64,000 nt of DNA, from positions 1 to 64,000 of the forward strand of contig JAQIJD010000001.1 of NCBI GenBank assembly GCA_036946415.1. Reading direction: 5' to 3'. The position numbers and the translations under genes were made by a program. The notes under the pieces were generated by a model that saw nothing but the letters and a program-made list of their open reading frames with translations, searched no databases and had not been told where the DNA came from. Origin of the DNA: Sphingomonas_Q fennica_A (GTDB lineage: Bacteria; Pseudomonadota; Alphaproteobacteria; Sphingomonadales; Sphingomonadaceae). Of this stretch, positions 34,464-41,626 are shown one piece after another (the first letter of the stretch is position 1; each line of letters starts with the position of its first letter).

Positions 34464-35062
34464 TACACCACGAACGCCGCGTCGATCAGCAGGTGATCCG
34501 CCTCGATCGTCACGGCGGCGGCGACGGGGACCATGAAGCGTTTGCCGTCCGGGCGTTCGATCTCGACGATGTCGCCCGCGCCGAAATTCTCGACCGCGAC
34601 GCAGCGGCCGGCCTCTGCCCCGTCGATGAACGTGGGCAGGCCGATCAGGTCGGCATGATAATATTCGCCCTCGGCCAGCGGCGGCAGGGCGGTGCGATCG
34701 ACGAACAATGTCGTGCCGCGAAGGGTTTCCGCGGCGGTGCGATCGGTGATTTCGGCGAAGCGGGCGATGGCGCCGTTCGGGCCTTGGCGCAATGCGGTCA
34801 GCGTCAGGGCGCCGCCGTTAAAGGTGCGCAGGTCGCCGAGCGCGGCGGCATCGTCGGTGAAGAGCTTGAGGCGCACTTCGCCGCCGATGCCGTGCGCGCC
34901 GGCGACGGCGGCGAGGACGATCGCCCCCGCCGGTACCGGTTCAGGCGGCGGGGGAGCCGCCGCCGCCGGCGGGGGCGTCGTCGGCGCCTTCGGCCGGGTC
35001 GGGCGCCGACTTGTCGTCGGCGCCGCCGCCGGGGGGCGGGGCGGGCGAGCCCTTGTGCTCAT
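34463..35062 (-). CDS. rimM: Ribosome maturation factor RimM
   Basis: 30S assembly factor binding S19. The conserved part begins AIVLAAVAGAHGIGGEVRLKLFTDD (about residue 47 here) and includes LPPLAEGEYYHADLIGLPTF and the PRC-barrel C-terminus (FGAGDIVEIERPDGKRFMVP). The only in-frame ATG is 35062, which gives a 46-residue low-complexity Pro/Ala/Arg leader without a ribosome-binding site. A much better start, ATG 35102 with GGAAGGAGATAGCC, lies in another frame. Dropping one base from the G run at 34950-34954 fuses them. The true N-terminus is therefore doubtful; see the 34941-35102 entry. Confidence 0.85.
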   Translation of the reverse strand: MSTRARPPRPPAAAPTTSRRPTRPKAPTTPPPAAAAPPPPEPVPAGAIVLAAVAGAHGIGGEVRLKLFTDDAAALGDLRTFNGGALTLTALRQGPNGAIARFAEITDRTAAETLRGTTLFVDRTALPPLAEGEYYHADLIGLPTFIDGAEAGRCVAVENFGAGDIVEIERPDGKRFMVPVAAAVTIEADHLLIDAAFVV

Positions 35063-35102
35063 CGTCCGCTGCCCCCTCGGCGGGCTTGGCGGGGTCGGTC
35101 AT
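34941..35102 (-). CDS. Acidic 53-residue ORF overlapping rimM, probably its true N-terminus
   Basis: Starts at ATG 35102 behind the strongest ribosome-binding site of the operon (GGAAGGAGATAGCC). It reads MTDPAKPAEGAADDEHKGSP ... SAPDPAEGADDAPAG and stops at TGA 34941, inside the rimM frame. Third codon positions are almost all G or C and the composition is a plausible acidic linker. If one base of the five-G run (34950-34954) is surplus, it joins rimM as ...GGGGSPPPEPVPAGAIVLAA. Otherwise it is a leader peptide coupled to rimM. Confidence 0.5.
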   Translation of the reverse strand: MTDPAKPAEGAADDEHKGSPAPPPGGGADDKSAPDPAEGADDAPAGGGGSPAA

Positions 35103-35159
35103 GGCTATCTCCTTCCGATCTCTCGGGAAGGATAACGCAGGCGGCCGGCCCCCGTGCCG

Positions 35160-35552
35160 TCACGCCTCGGCGGTCTCGGCGGTTTCGGCCGGCGCGTTGG
35201 CGGCCTCGGCCGCTTCCGCCGCCTTGGCGGCCCGCTCCTCGGCGCGCTCCTTGGCCTTTTCGCCCGGCTCGGCCTTCTTGGGGTTCGAGCGGGCGGCGCG
35301 CTCCTTCACGCCGGCCTTGTCGAGGAAGCGGGCGACGCGGTCGGTCGGCTGCGCGCCGCGCTCCAGCCAGTGGCGGGCACGCTCGGCATCGAGGACGACG
35401 CGCTTCTCGTCGTCCTTGGCGAGGACGGGGTTGTAGGTGCCGATCTTCTCGATGAAGGCGCCGTCGCGCGGGGCGCGCGCGTCGGCCACGACGATGCGGT
35501 AATAGGGGCGCTTCTTGGCGCCGCCGCGCGACAGGCGGATGGAAACGGCCAT
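35160..35552 (-). CDS. rpsP: 30S ribosomal protein S16
   Basis: 130 residues: MAVSIRLSRGGAKKRPYYRIVVADARAPRDG, IGTYNPVLAKDDEKRVVLD and RAR-HWLERGAQPTDRVARFLDKAG. The last 45 residues are a Lys/Ala/Glu-rich tail, an extension common in alphaproteobacterial S16. Lies 27 bases after ffh and 57 bases before the ATG at 35102. Confidence 0.97.
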   Translation of the reverse strand: MAVSIRLSRGGAKKRPYYRIVVADARAPRDGAFIEKIGTYNPVLAKDDEKRVVLDAERARHWLERGAQPTDRVARFLDKAGVKERAARSNPKKAEPGEKAKERAEERAAKAAEAAEAANAPAETAETAEA

Positions 35553-35579
35553 GGGATGATCCTTTCGTTCTGGTCTGTA

Positions 35580-37076
35580 TCAGCGTTTCTTGAGGAAATT
35601 CTGGAAGCCGGGGGGCAGGCCGCCGGGGCCGCCGCCGGGCAGGCCCGGCAGGCCGGGCATGCCGCCGGGGGGCAGTTGCGGCATGCCGCCGCCCGCGCCG
35701 CCGAGGCCGCCGAGCGCCCCCGCACCGGCACCGCCGCCGAACATCGCGGCGAGGCCCTTGAGGCCGCCCATCTTCTTCATCTTCTTCATCATCGTCGCCA
35801 TTTCCTGATGCATCTTCAGGAGCTTGTTGACGTCCTGCACGGTCGTGCCGGAGCCTTTGGCGACGCGGATCTTGCGCTTGGCATTCATCAATTCGGGTTT
35901 CGCCCGCTCCTTGGGCGTCATCGAGGAGATGATCGCGTCGAGGCGGACGAGCGTCTTGTCGTCGGCGGCGCCGGAGGCCATCGCCTGCTTCACCTGCTTG
36001 ACGCCGGGCAACATGCCGGCCAGCGCGCCGAGGCCGCCCATCCGCCGCATCTGCGCGAATTGCGAGCGCATGTCGTTGAGGTCGAACTGACCCTTCTCCA
36101 TGCGCCTGGCGAGGGCTTCGGCCTCCTCGACCTTGATCGTTTCGGCGGCGCGCTCGACGAGGCTGACGACGTCGCCCATGCCGAGGATGCGGCCGGCGAC
36201 GCGTTCGGGATGGAAGGGTTCGATCCCGTCCAGCTTCTCGCCGGTGCCGACGAACTTGATCGGCTGGCCGGTGACGGCACGCATCGACAGCGCAGCACCA
36301 CCGCGCGCATCGCCGTCCATCCGGGTCAGTACGATACCGGTCAGCGACACCTGATCGGAGAAAGAGCGCGCGACGTTGACCGCGTCCTGCCCGGTCAGCG
36401 CGTCCACCACCAGCAGCGTCTCGTGCGGCTGGGCGATGGCGGCGACCGCCTTCATCTCCTCCATCAGCGCCTGATCGACGTGGAGACGGCCCGCGGTATC
36501 GAGCATAACCACGTCGAAGCCCTGGAGCTTGGCGGATTGCAGCGCGCGGCGCGCGATCTCGACCGGCATCTGGCCGGGCACGATCGGCAGCGTCTGCACC
36601 TCGGCCTGACCGCCCAGCACCGCCAATTGCTCCTGCGCCGCGGGGCGATTGACGTCGAGCGACGCCATCAGCACCTTCTTGGCGCCCTTCTGGCGCAGGC
36701 GGCGGGCGATCTTGGCGGTGGTGGTCGTCTTGCCCGAGCCTTGCAGGCCGACCATCATGATGACGGCGGGCGGCGCCACGCCGAGGTTCAGATCGGACGC
36801 CTCGGCGCCAAGCATGTCGACCAGCACGTCGTTGACGATCTTGACGACCTGCTGGCCGGGCGTGACCGAGCGCAGCACATCCTGGCCGACCGCCCGCTCG
36901 GTCGCCTTGTCGACGAAATCGCGGACGACGGGGAGGGCGACGTCCGCCTCGAGCAACGCGATGCGCACCTCGCGCATCGCCGCGCGCACGTCCACCTCGG
37001 TCAGCGCACCGCGGCCGCGGAGGCGATCGAAGACGCCGCTCAGGCGATCACTGAGACTGTCGAACATGCGCGTCAC
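35580..37076 (-). CDS. ffh: Signal recognition particle protein Ffh
   Basis: SRP GTPase for co-translational targeting of membrane proteins, partner of FtsY (39934). 498 residues: N domain (MFDSLSDRLSGVFDRLRGRG), G domain with GLQGSGKTTTTAKIA, DTAGRLHVDQ, TRMDGDARGG, and a Met-rich M domain (KMHQEMATMMKKMKKMGG). It ends in a Gly/Pro/Met-rich tail. Head of the ffh-rpsP-rimM-vapBC-trmD-rplS unit. Confidence 0.97.
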   Translation of the reverse strand: MTRMFDSLSDRLSGVFDRLRGRGALTEVDVRAAMREVRIALLEADVALPVVRDFVDKATERAVGQDVLRSVTPGQQVVKIVNDVLVDMLGAEASDLNLGVAPPAVIMMVGLQGSGKTTTTAKIARRLRQKGAKKVLMASLDVNRPAAQEQLAVLGGQAEVQTLPIVPGQMPVEIARRALQSAKLQGFDVVMLDTAGRLHVDQALMEEMKAVAAIAQPHETLLVVDALTGQDAVNVARSFSDQVSLTGIVLTRMDGDARGGAALSMRAVTGQPIKFVGTGEKLDGIEPFHPERVAGRILGMGDVVSLVERAAETIKVEEAEALARRMEKGQFDLNDMRSQFAQMRRMGGLGALAGMLPGVKQVKQAMASGAADDKTLVRLDAIISSMTPKERAKPELMNAKRKIRVAKGSGTTVQDVNKLLKMHQEMATMMKKMKKMGGLKGLAAMFGGGAGAGALGGLGGAGGGMPQLPPGGMPGLPGLPGGGPGGLPPGFQNFLKKR

Positions 37077-37106
37077 TCCCGAGCGAGGACCGCGTAACGC
37101 AAGAAG

Positions 37107-37136
37107 CGCCGGCGGACGAAACCTCGTCGGCCGGCG
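37107..37136 (-). promoter_or_regulatory. Leader hairpin upstream of ffh
   Basis: On the minus strand CGCCGGCCGACGAGGTTTCG followed by TCCGCCGGCG folds into a stable stem-loop about 30 bases before the ffh start. It is followed by CTTCTTGCG. It could be an attenuator or simply a GC-rich 5' leader structure. Confidence 0.3.
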
Positions 37137-37227
37137 TGCGGCCGTGGCCGCTCATGCCCTACACGTTCCTCTGAACGATCCCGCGCCCCTAGCCGGATCG
37201 GTGTCTTGAGGCAAGAAGGAAGGGGTG

Positions 37228-37362
37228 GTTCGCGCGGAGGCGCGGAGGCGCGGAGGTGTTTCGCTCAGGCGCGAAGCGCAGTCTGTCTGGCGCTGTGCGG
37301 AATAAGAGGCTGCCGCTCCCCCGATTGCAACACCTCCGCGTCTCCGCGTCTCTGCGCGAAAC
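37228..37362. repeat. Long imperfect palindrome, CGCGGAGGCGCGGA family, copy 3
   Basis: Fills most of the 302-base gap between ffh and DUF924. Left arm GGTTCGCGCGGAGGCGCGGA, right arm CTCCGCGTCTCTGCGCGAAA, about 85 bases between. Same family as the copies at 7879 and 48949. Confidence 0.7.
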
Positions 37363-37378
37363 GATCTGTCTCGCGACG

Positions 37379-37957
37379 TCAGAAGTGGTTGGAAGGGTCC
37401 GCGAGGAAAGCAGCCTCGTCGGCCGTCGTCTCCCGGCCCAAAGCTGCGTTGCGCTGGGGGAAGCGGCCGAAGCGGGCGATCTGGGCGGCGTGGAGATGGG
37501 CGAAGCGGATGACGAGATCGGTGCCGCCGTCGCTCTGCAAGGCGATCGAGCGGAGCTGATCGGCCATCGATTCGCCGTGCATGAAGGGCATCCACAGGAA
37601 TTGCCGCTCGGCCGCCGTCATGCCCTGCCCGAAGCCGCGCGTCTCCGCCTCGCCGGCCAGCGCACGGGCGAGGGGATCGGCGGCGAATGCCTCGGCCGAC
37701 CCGCGGAACAGGTTGCGGCCGAACTGGTCGATCAGGATCACCGCCGCCAGCAGCAGGCGCGGCTCGGCGCGCCAGCCGGCGGCATGGGTGGCGATCACCG
37801 CTGCGCGCAGATCGGCGAAGCGATCGGCGATGGCGCGATCGAGCGCGTCGTCGCGCGCGAAGCGCTTCTCGGGCGGCACCTCGTACAGCCAGAAGGCCAG
37901 TACCGCCTCCGCCGCCCGGTGGACTTGACCGTCCCCTGTCACTAGATCGCGCGCCAT
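37379..37957 (-). CDS. DUF924 family protein
   Basis: 192 residues, all-helical TPR-like family of unknown function. Contains VLAFWLYEVPPEKRFARDDA, LLAAVILIDQFGRNLFRGSAEAFAAD, QFLWMPFMHGESMADQ and FPQRNAALGRETTADEAAFL, all DUF924 hallmarks. Start ATG 37957 shares bases with the divergent dapF start codon (CATG); GTG 37942 is an alternative that would avoid this. Confidence 0.9.
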   Translation of the reverse strand: MARDLVTGDGQVHRAAEAVLAFWLYEVPPEKRFARDDALDRAIADRFADLRAAVIATHAAGWRAEPRLLLAAVILIDQFGRNLFRGSAEAFAADPLARALAGEAETRGFGQGMTAAERQFLWMPFMHGESMADQLRSIALQSDGGTDLVIRFAHLHAAQIARFGRFPQRNAALGRETTADEAAFLADPSNHF

Positions 37958-38759
37958 GCGCTTTCGCTTCCACAAGATGCACGGCCTTGGCAATGATTTC
38001 GTGGTGATCGACGGCCGCGATCGGCCGATCGCGCTCTCCACGCCGCAGGTGCGGGCGATGGCGGACCGGCGGACGGGCATCGGCTGCGACCAGTTGATCC
38101 TCGTCGAGCCCTCCGCGCGGGCGGACGTGCGGATGCGCATCTGGAACGGCGACGGCGGCGAGGTGGAGGCGTGCGGCAACGCCAGCCGCTGCGTGGCGAT
38201 GCTGATCGGCGGCGGCACGATCGAGACGTTGGGCGGCCTGCTGACGGGGGCCGCCAACGAGAATGGCGCGACCGTCGACATGGGCGCGCCCCGCTTCGGC
38301 TGGGAGGCGGTGCCGCTCGCCTACCCCATGGATACGGCGCGGATGCCGGTGGCGTGGGAGGAGCTGGCCGAGCCGGCGGCGGTGAGCGTCGGCAACCCGC
38401 ACGCGATCTTCTTCGTGCCCGATTGCGACGCGGTCGATCTGGCGCGGCTGGGGCCGCTGATCGAGACCGATCCGCTGTTCCCCGAACGCGTCAACGTCAA
38501 CGTCGCCACGGTCGAGGGGCCGGGGCGCATCCGCCTGCGCGTGTGGGAGCGGGGGGCGGGGCTGACGCAGGCGTGCGGCACCGGCGCCTGCGCGACCGCG
38601 GTAGCGGCCCTGCGTGGCGGCCGGGTGCGCGGGCCGGTGGCGGTGGCGCTGCCGGGCGGCACGCTGACGATCGGCTGGGCGCCGGGCGAGACGATCCGCA
38701 TGACCGGCCCCGCCACCCACGTCTTCACCGCCGAAGCGGACCTGGCGAGCTTCGGATGA
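37956..38759 (+). CDS. dapF: Diaminopimelate epimerase
   Basis: Interconverts LL- and meso-diaminopimelate for lysine and peptidoglycan. 267 residues: KMHGLGNDFVVIDGRDR and both catalytic cysteines, in VEACGNASRCVA and TQACGTGACATAV. First gene of dapF-mtaB-ftsY-ispZ, all joined by four-base ATGA overlaps. Confidence 0.97.
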   Translation: MRFRFHKMHGLGNDFVVIDGRDRPIALSTPQVRAMADRRTGIGCDQLILVEPSARADVRMRIWNGDGGEVEACGNASRCVAMLIGGGTIETLGGLLTGAANENGATVDMGAPRFGWEAVPLAYPMDTARMPVAWEELAEPAAVSVGNPHAIFFVPDCDAVDLARLGPLIETDPLFPERVNVNVATVEGPGRIRLRVWERGAGLTQACGTGACATAVAALRGGRVRGPVAVALPGGTLTIGWAPGETIRMTGPATHVFTAEADLASFG

Positions 38760-39937
38760 CATCGGCGGAGACGGTGATCGGCTTCGGCTGCCGGCTGAAC
38801 ATCGCCGAAAGCGAGGCGATCGCCCGGCTGGTCGGGCCGGACACGGTGGTCGTCAACAGTTGCGCGGTGACGGCCGAGGCGGAGGGCGAGGCGCGGCGCG
38901 CGATCCGCCGGCTGCGGCGCGAGCGGCCGGGTGTCAGAATCGTGGCGACGGGCTGCGCTGCCACCATTGATCCGGCGGGCTTCGGGGCGCTGGCCGATGC
39001 GGTGGTCGCCAACGATCGCAAGCTCGATCCCGCCGCTTATGGCGGGGCATTGGCGGAAGCCCCGCCCGCCCGCCGCCGCACCCGCGCCTTCGTGCCCGTG
39101 CAGACGGGGTGCGACCATCGCTGCACCTTCTGCATCATCCCCTACGGCCGCGGCGACAGCCGGTCCGAGCCGGCGGGCAGCGTCGTGGCGCGCGTCAAAG
39201 CGGCGGTCGAGGCGGGTGCGCGCGAAATCGTGCTGACCGGCGTCGACGTGACGGCCTGGGGGGCCGATCTGCCCGCCGCCCCCACGCTCGGCAATCTGGT
39301 CGATCGCATCCTGCGGCTGGTGCCCGATCTGCCGCGCCTCCGGCTGTCCTCGCTCGATGCGGTGGAGCTGGACGAGCGGCTGATCGACCTGATCGCGCAC
39401 GAGCCGCGGGTGATGCCGCACCTCCACCTCTCGCTCCAGCATGGCGCCGATCTGATCCTGAAGCGGATGAAGCGCCGCCACCGGACGGCGGATGCGGTGG
39501 CGCTGGTCGCACGGCTGAAGGCGGCGCGGCCCGGGATCGCGATCGGCGCGGACCTGATCGCCGGCTTCCCGACCGAGGAGGCGGGCCACCATGCCGACAA
39601 TCTCGCATTGCTGGAGGCGGCGGACGTGGTGCACGCGCACATCTTCCCTTATTCGCCCCGCCCCGGCACGCCTGCCGCGCGGATGCCGCAACTGCCGCGT
39701 GCGTTGATCGTGGAGCGCGTGCGCGAACTGCGCGCCGCCGCCGCCGCGCGGCGCGGTCGGTGGCTGGCCGGCCTCGTCGGCAGCCGGCAGGGGGTGCTGG
39801 TGGAAAGCGACGGGCGGCGCGGCCACGCCCCCAACCATGCGCTCGTCACGCTGGCGGAGCCGGCAGCGCCGGGCCGCATCGTGGACGCGCGCATCACCGC
39901 CGTGGACGGCGAGCGACTGATCGGACAATGCGCATGA
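38756..39937 (+). CDS. mtaB: tRNA t6A37 methylthiotransferase MtaB-like
   Basis: Radical SAM enzyme that adds a methylthio group to t6A37 of tRNA. 393 residues from ATG 38756. The N-terminal UPF0004 domain holds Cys12, Cys36 and Cys67 for one 4Fe-4S cluster. The radical SAM motif is C119-D-H-R-C123-T-F-C126. Also AGFPTEEAGHHADNLALLE and FPYSPRPGTPAARMP; a TRAM-like tail ends the protein. Shorter than the usual MtaB by some tens of residues, as in other alphaproteobacteria. Overlaps dapF and ftsY. Confidence 0.94.
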   Translation: MTSAETVIGFGCRLNIAESEAIARLVGPDTVVVNSCAVTAEAEGEARRAIRRLRRERPGVRIVATGCAATIDPAGFGALADAVVANDRKLDPAAYGGALAEAPPARRRTRAFVPVQTGCDHRCTFCIIPYGRGDSRSEPAGSVVARVKAAVEAGAREIVLTGVDVTAWGADLPAAPTLGNLVDRILRLVPDLPRLRLSSLDAVELDERLIDLIAHEPRVMPHLHLSLQHGADLILKRMKRRHRTADAVALVARLKAARPGIAIGADLIAGFPTEEAGHHADNLALLEAADVVHAHIFPYSPRPGTPAARMPQLPRALIVERVRELRAAAAARRGRWLAGLVGSRQGVLVESDGRRGHAPNHALVTLAEPAAPGRIVDARITAVDGERLIGQCA

Positions 39938-40866
39938 GCACATCGTGGACGGAACGGCTGTTCGGCGGCTTCCGCAAGACTTCGGAGAAACTGGGCCAGA
40001 ACCTCGACGGGCTGTTCGGCAAGGCCGCGCTCGACGCGGAGACGCTCGACCAGATCGAGGAGGCGCTGATCGCCTCCGATCTCGGCCCCGCCACCGCCGC
40101 CCGCGTCCGCGCACGGCTGGAGGGCGAGCGGTTCGCGCTGGGGGTGACCGAGGCGGCGCTGCGCCAGGTGGTGGCCGAGGAGGTGGCGGCGATCCTCGCC
40201 CCCGTCGCCAAGCCCCTGTCGATCGATGCTTTCCCGCGGCCGCAGGTGATCCTCGTCATCGGCGTCAACGGTTCGGGCAAGACGACGACGATCGCCAAGC
40301 TTGCGCATATGCTGACCGAGCAGGATTATTCGGTGATGCTGGTGGCGGGCGACACGTTCCGCGCCGCGGCGATCGGCCAGTTGAAGGTGTGGGCGGAGCG
40401 GATCGGCGTGCCGATCATCGCCGGGGCGGAAGGGGGCGATGCGGCGAGCCTCGTCTACGACGGGGTCAAGCGCGGCACCGCCGAGGGCACCGACGTGCTG
40501 ATCGTCGATACCGCCGGCCGCCTCCAGAACAAGGCCGGGCTGATGGACGAGCTGGCCAAGATCCGCCGCGTGCTCGGCCGGCTCAACGCCGCCGCCCCGC
40601 ACGACGTATTGCTGGTGCTGGATGCGACCACCGGCCAGAATGCGCTGTCGCAGATCGAGGTGTTCGGGCGCGAGGCGGGTGTGACCGGCCTCGTGATGAC
40701 CAAGCTGGACGGCACCGCGCGCGGCGGCGTGCTGGTGGCGGCGGCGGAGAAATACGGGATGCCGATCCACGCGATCGGGGTGGGCGAGGGCGTCAACGAC
40801 CTGCGCGCCTTCGATCCGGGCGAGGTGTCCCGCGCCATCGCCGGCGTCGAGCGGATCGCGCGATGA
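39934..40866 (+). CDS. ftsY: Signal recognition particle receptor FtsY
   Basis: SRP receptor GTPase, partner of Ffh. 310 residues from ATG 39934 (ATG 39928 is two codons upstream). NG domain only, with a short N-terminus (MSTSWTERLFGGFRKTSEKL): VIGVNGSGKTTTIAKLA, AGDTFRAAAIGQL, VDTAGRLQNKAGLMDEL, TKLDGTARGG. It lacks the long acidic A domain of the E. coli protein. Confidence 0.96.
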   Translation: MSTSWTERLFGGFRKTSEKLGQNLDGLFGKAALDAETLDQIEEALIASDLGPATAARVRARLEGERFALGVTEAALRQVVAEEVAAILAPVAKPLSIDAFPRPQVILVIGVNGSGKTTTIAKLAHMLTEQDYSVMLVAGDTFRAAAIGQLKVWAERIGVPIIAGAEGGDAASLVYDGVKRGTAEGTDVLIVDTAGRLQNKAGLMDELAKIRRVLGRLNAAAPHDVLLVLDATTGQNALSQIEVFGREAGVTGLVMTKLDGTARGGVLVAAAEKYGMPIHAIGVGEGVNDLRAFDPGEVSRAIAGVERIAR

Positions 40867-41483
40867 CGACGCGCGCCGCCGAGCCGGGGCCGTTCATCCG
40901 CCTCGCCATCGATCTCGGGCCGCTGCTGCTGTTCCTGTTCGCCAACCGGCTGCTGCCGGGCGAGGCGTTCGACAAATTGTGGGGATCGACCGCGATCTTC
41001 ATGGTGGCGACGCTGGTGGCGATGGGCATCGCCAAGCTGAAGCTGGGCAAGGTCTCGCCCCTGCTGCTGATCTCGGGCGCGATGGTGCTGGTGTTCGGCG
41101 GGCTGACGCTGGCGCTCCGGTCCGAGACGTTCATCAAGGTGAAGCCCACCTTCTATTACGTCACCTGCGCGACGATCCTCGGCTACAGCCTGTGGTCGGG
41201 CAAGCCGGCGCTAAAGCTGGTGCTGGGGCAGGCCTATCCCGGCCTCAGCCAGCGCGGCTGGACATTGCTGTCGCGCAACTGGGCCTTGTTCTTCCTGGCC
41301 GCCGGCATTGCCAACGAGGCGGTGTGGCGCACGACCACCACCGACTTTTGGCTCGGTTACAAATTGTGGGGGGTGATGCCCGCCACGCTGATCTTCGCCG
41401 TCGCCAACCTGCCGATGCTGATGAAGCACGGCCTGACCGCCGACCGCGCCGAGGATGACCCGCCGCTGCCGCCGCAGGGGTAA
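40863..41483 (+). CDS. ispZ: Inner membrane septation protein A (YciB/IspZ family)
   Basis: 206 residues with about five transmembrane segments (LAIDLGPLLLFLFANRLLP, AIFMVATLVAMGIA, NWALFFLAAGIANEAVW). Conserved RNWALFF and WLGYKLWGVMP segments are typical of the intracellular septation protein A family. It overlaps ftsY by four bases and ends the operon before a long perfect inverted repeat. Confidence 0.92.
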   Translation: MTTRAAEPGPFIRLAIDLGPLLLFLFANRLLPGEAFDKLWGSTAIFMVATLVAMGIAKLKLGKVSPLLLISGAMVLVFGGLTLALRSETFIKVKPTFYYVTCATILGYSLWSGKPALKLVLGQAYPGLSQRGWTLLSRNWALFFLAAGIANEAVWRTTTTDFWLGYKLWGVMPATLIFAVANLPMLMKHGLTADRAEDDPPLPPQG

Positions 41484-41529
41484 GGCGCGCGCCTACCCCT
41501 CGAGCCTGATCGAGCAGGCTGGATCAGGG

Positions 41530-41611
41530 GCGGCACCGGCCCGCTCCCCCGCCCGACCTCCCACAGAGTATCCTGATTGGGAGGTCGGGCGGGGGAGCGG
41601 GCCGGTGCCGC
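41530..41611. repeat. Perfect 34-base inverted repeat between convergent genes
   Basis: Arms 41530-41563 and 41578-41611 are exact reverse complements (left arm begins GCGGCACCGGCCCGCTCCCC) with a 14-base loop, CAGAGTATCCTGAT. It lies between the ends of ispZ and pheT. It could stop transcription from both sides, though there is no T run. Confidence 0.9.
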
Positions 41612-41626
41612 ATCCACGTTAGTGGA

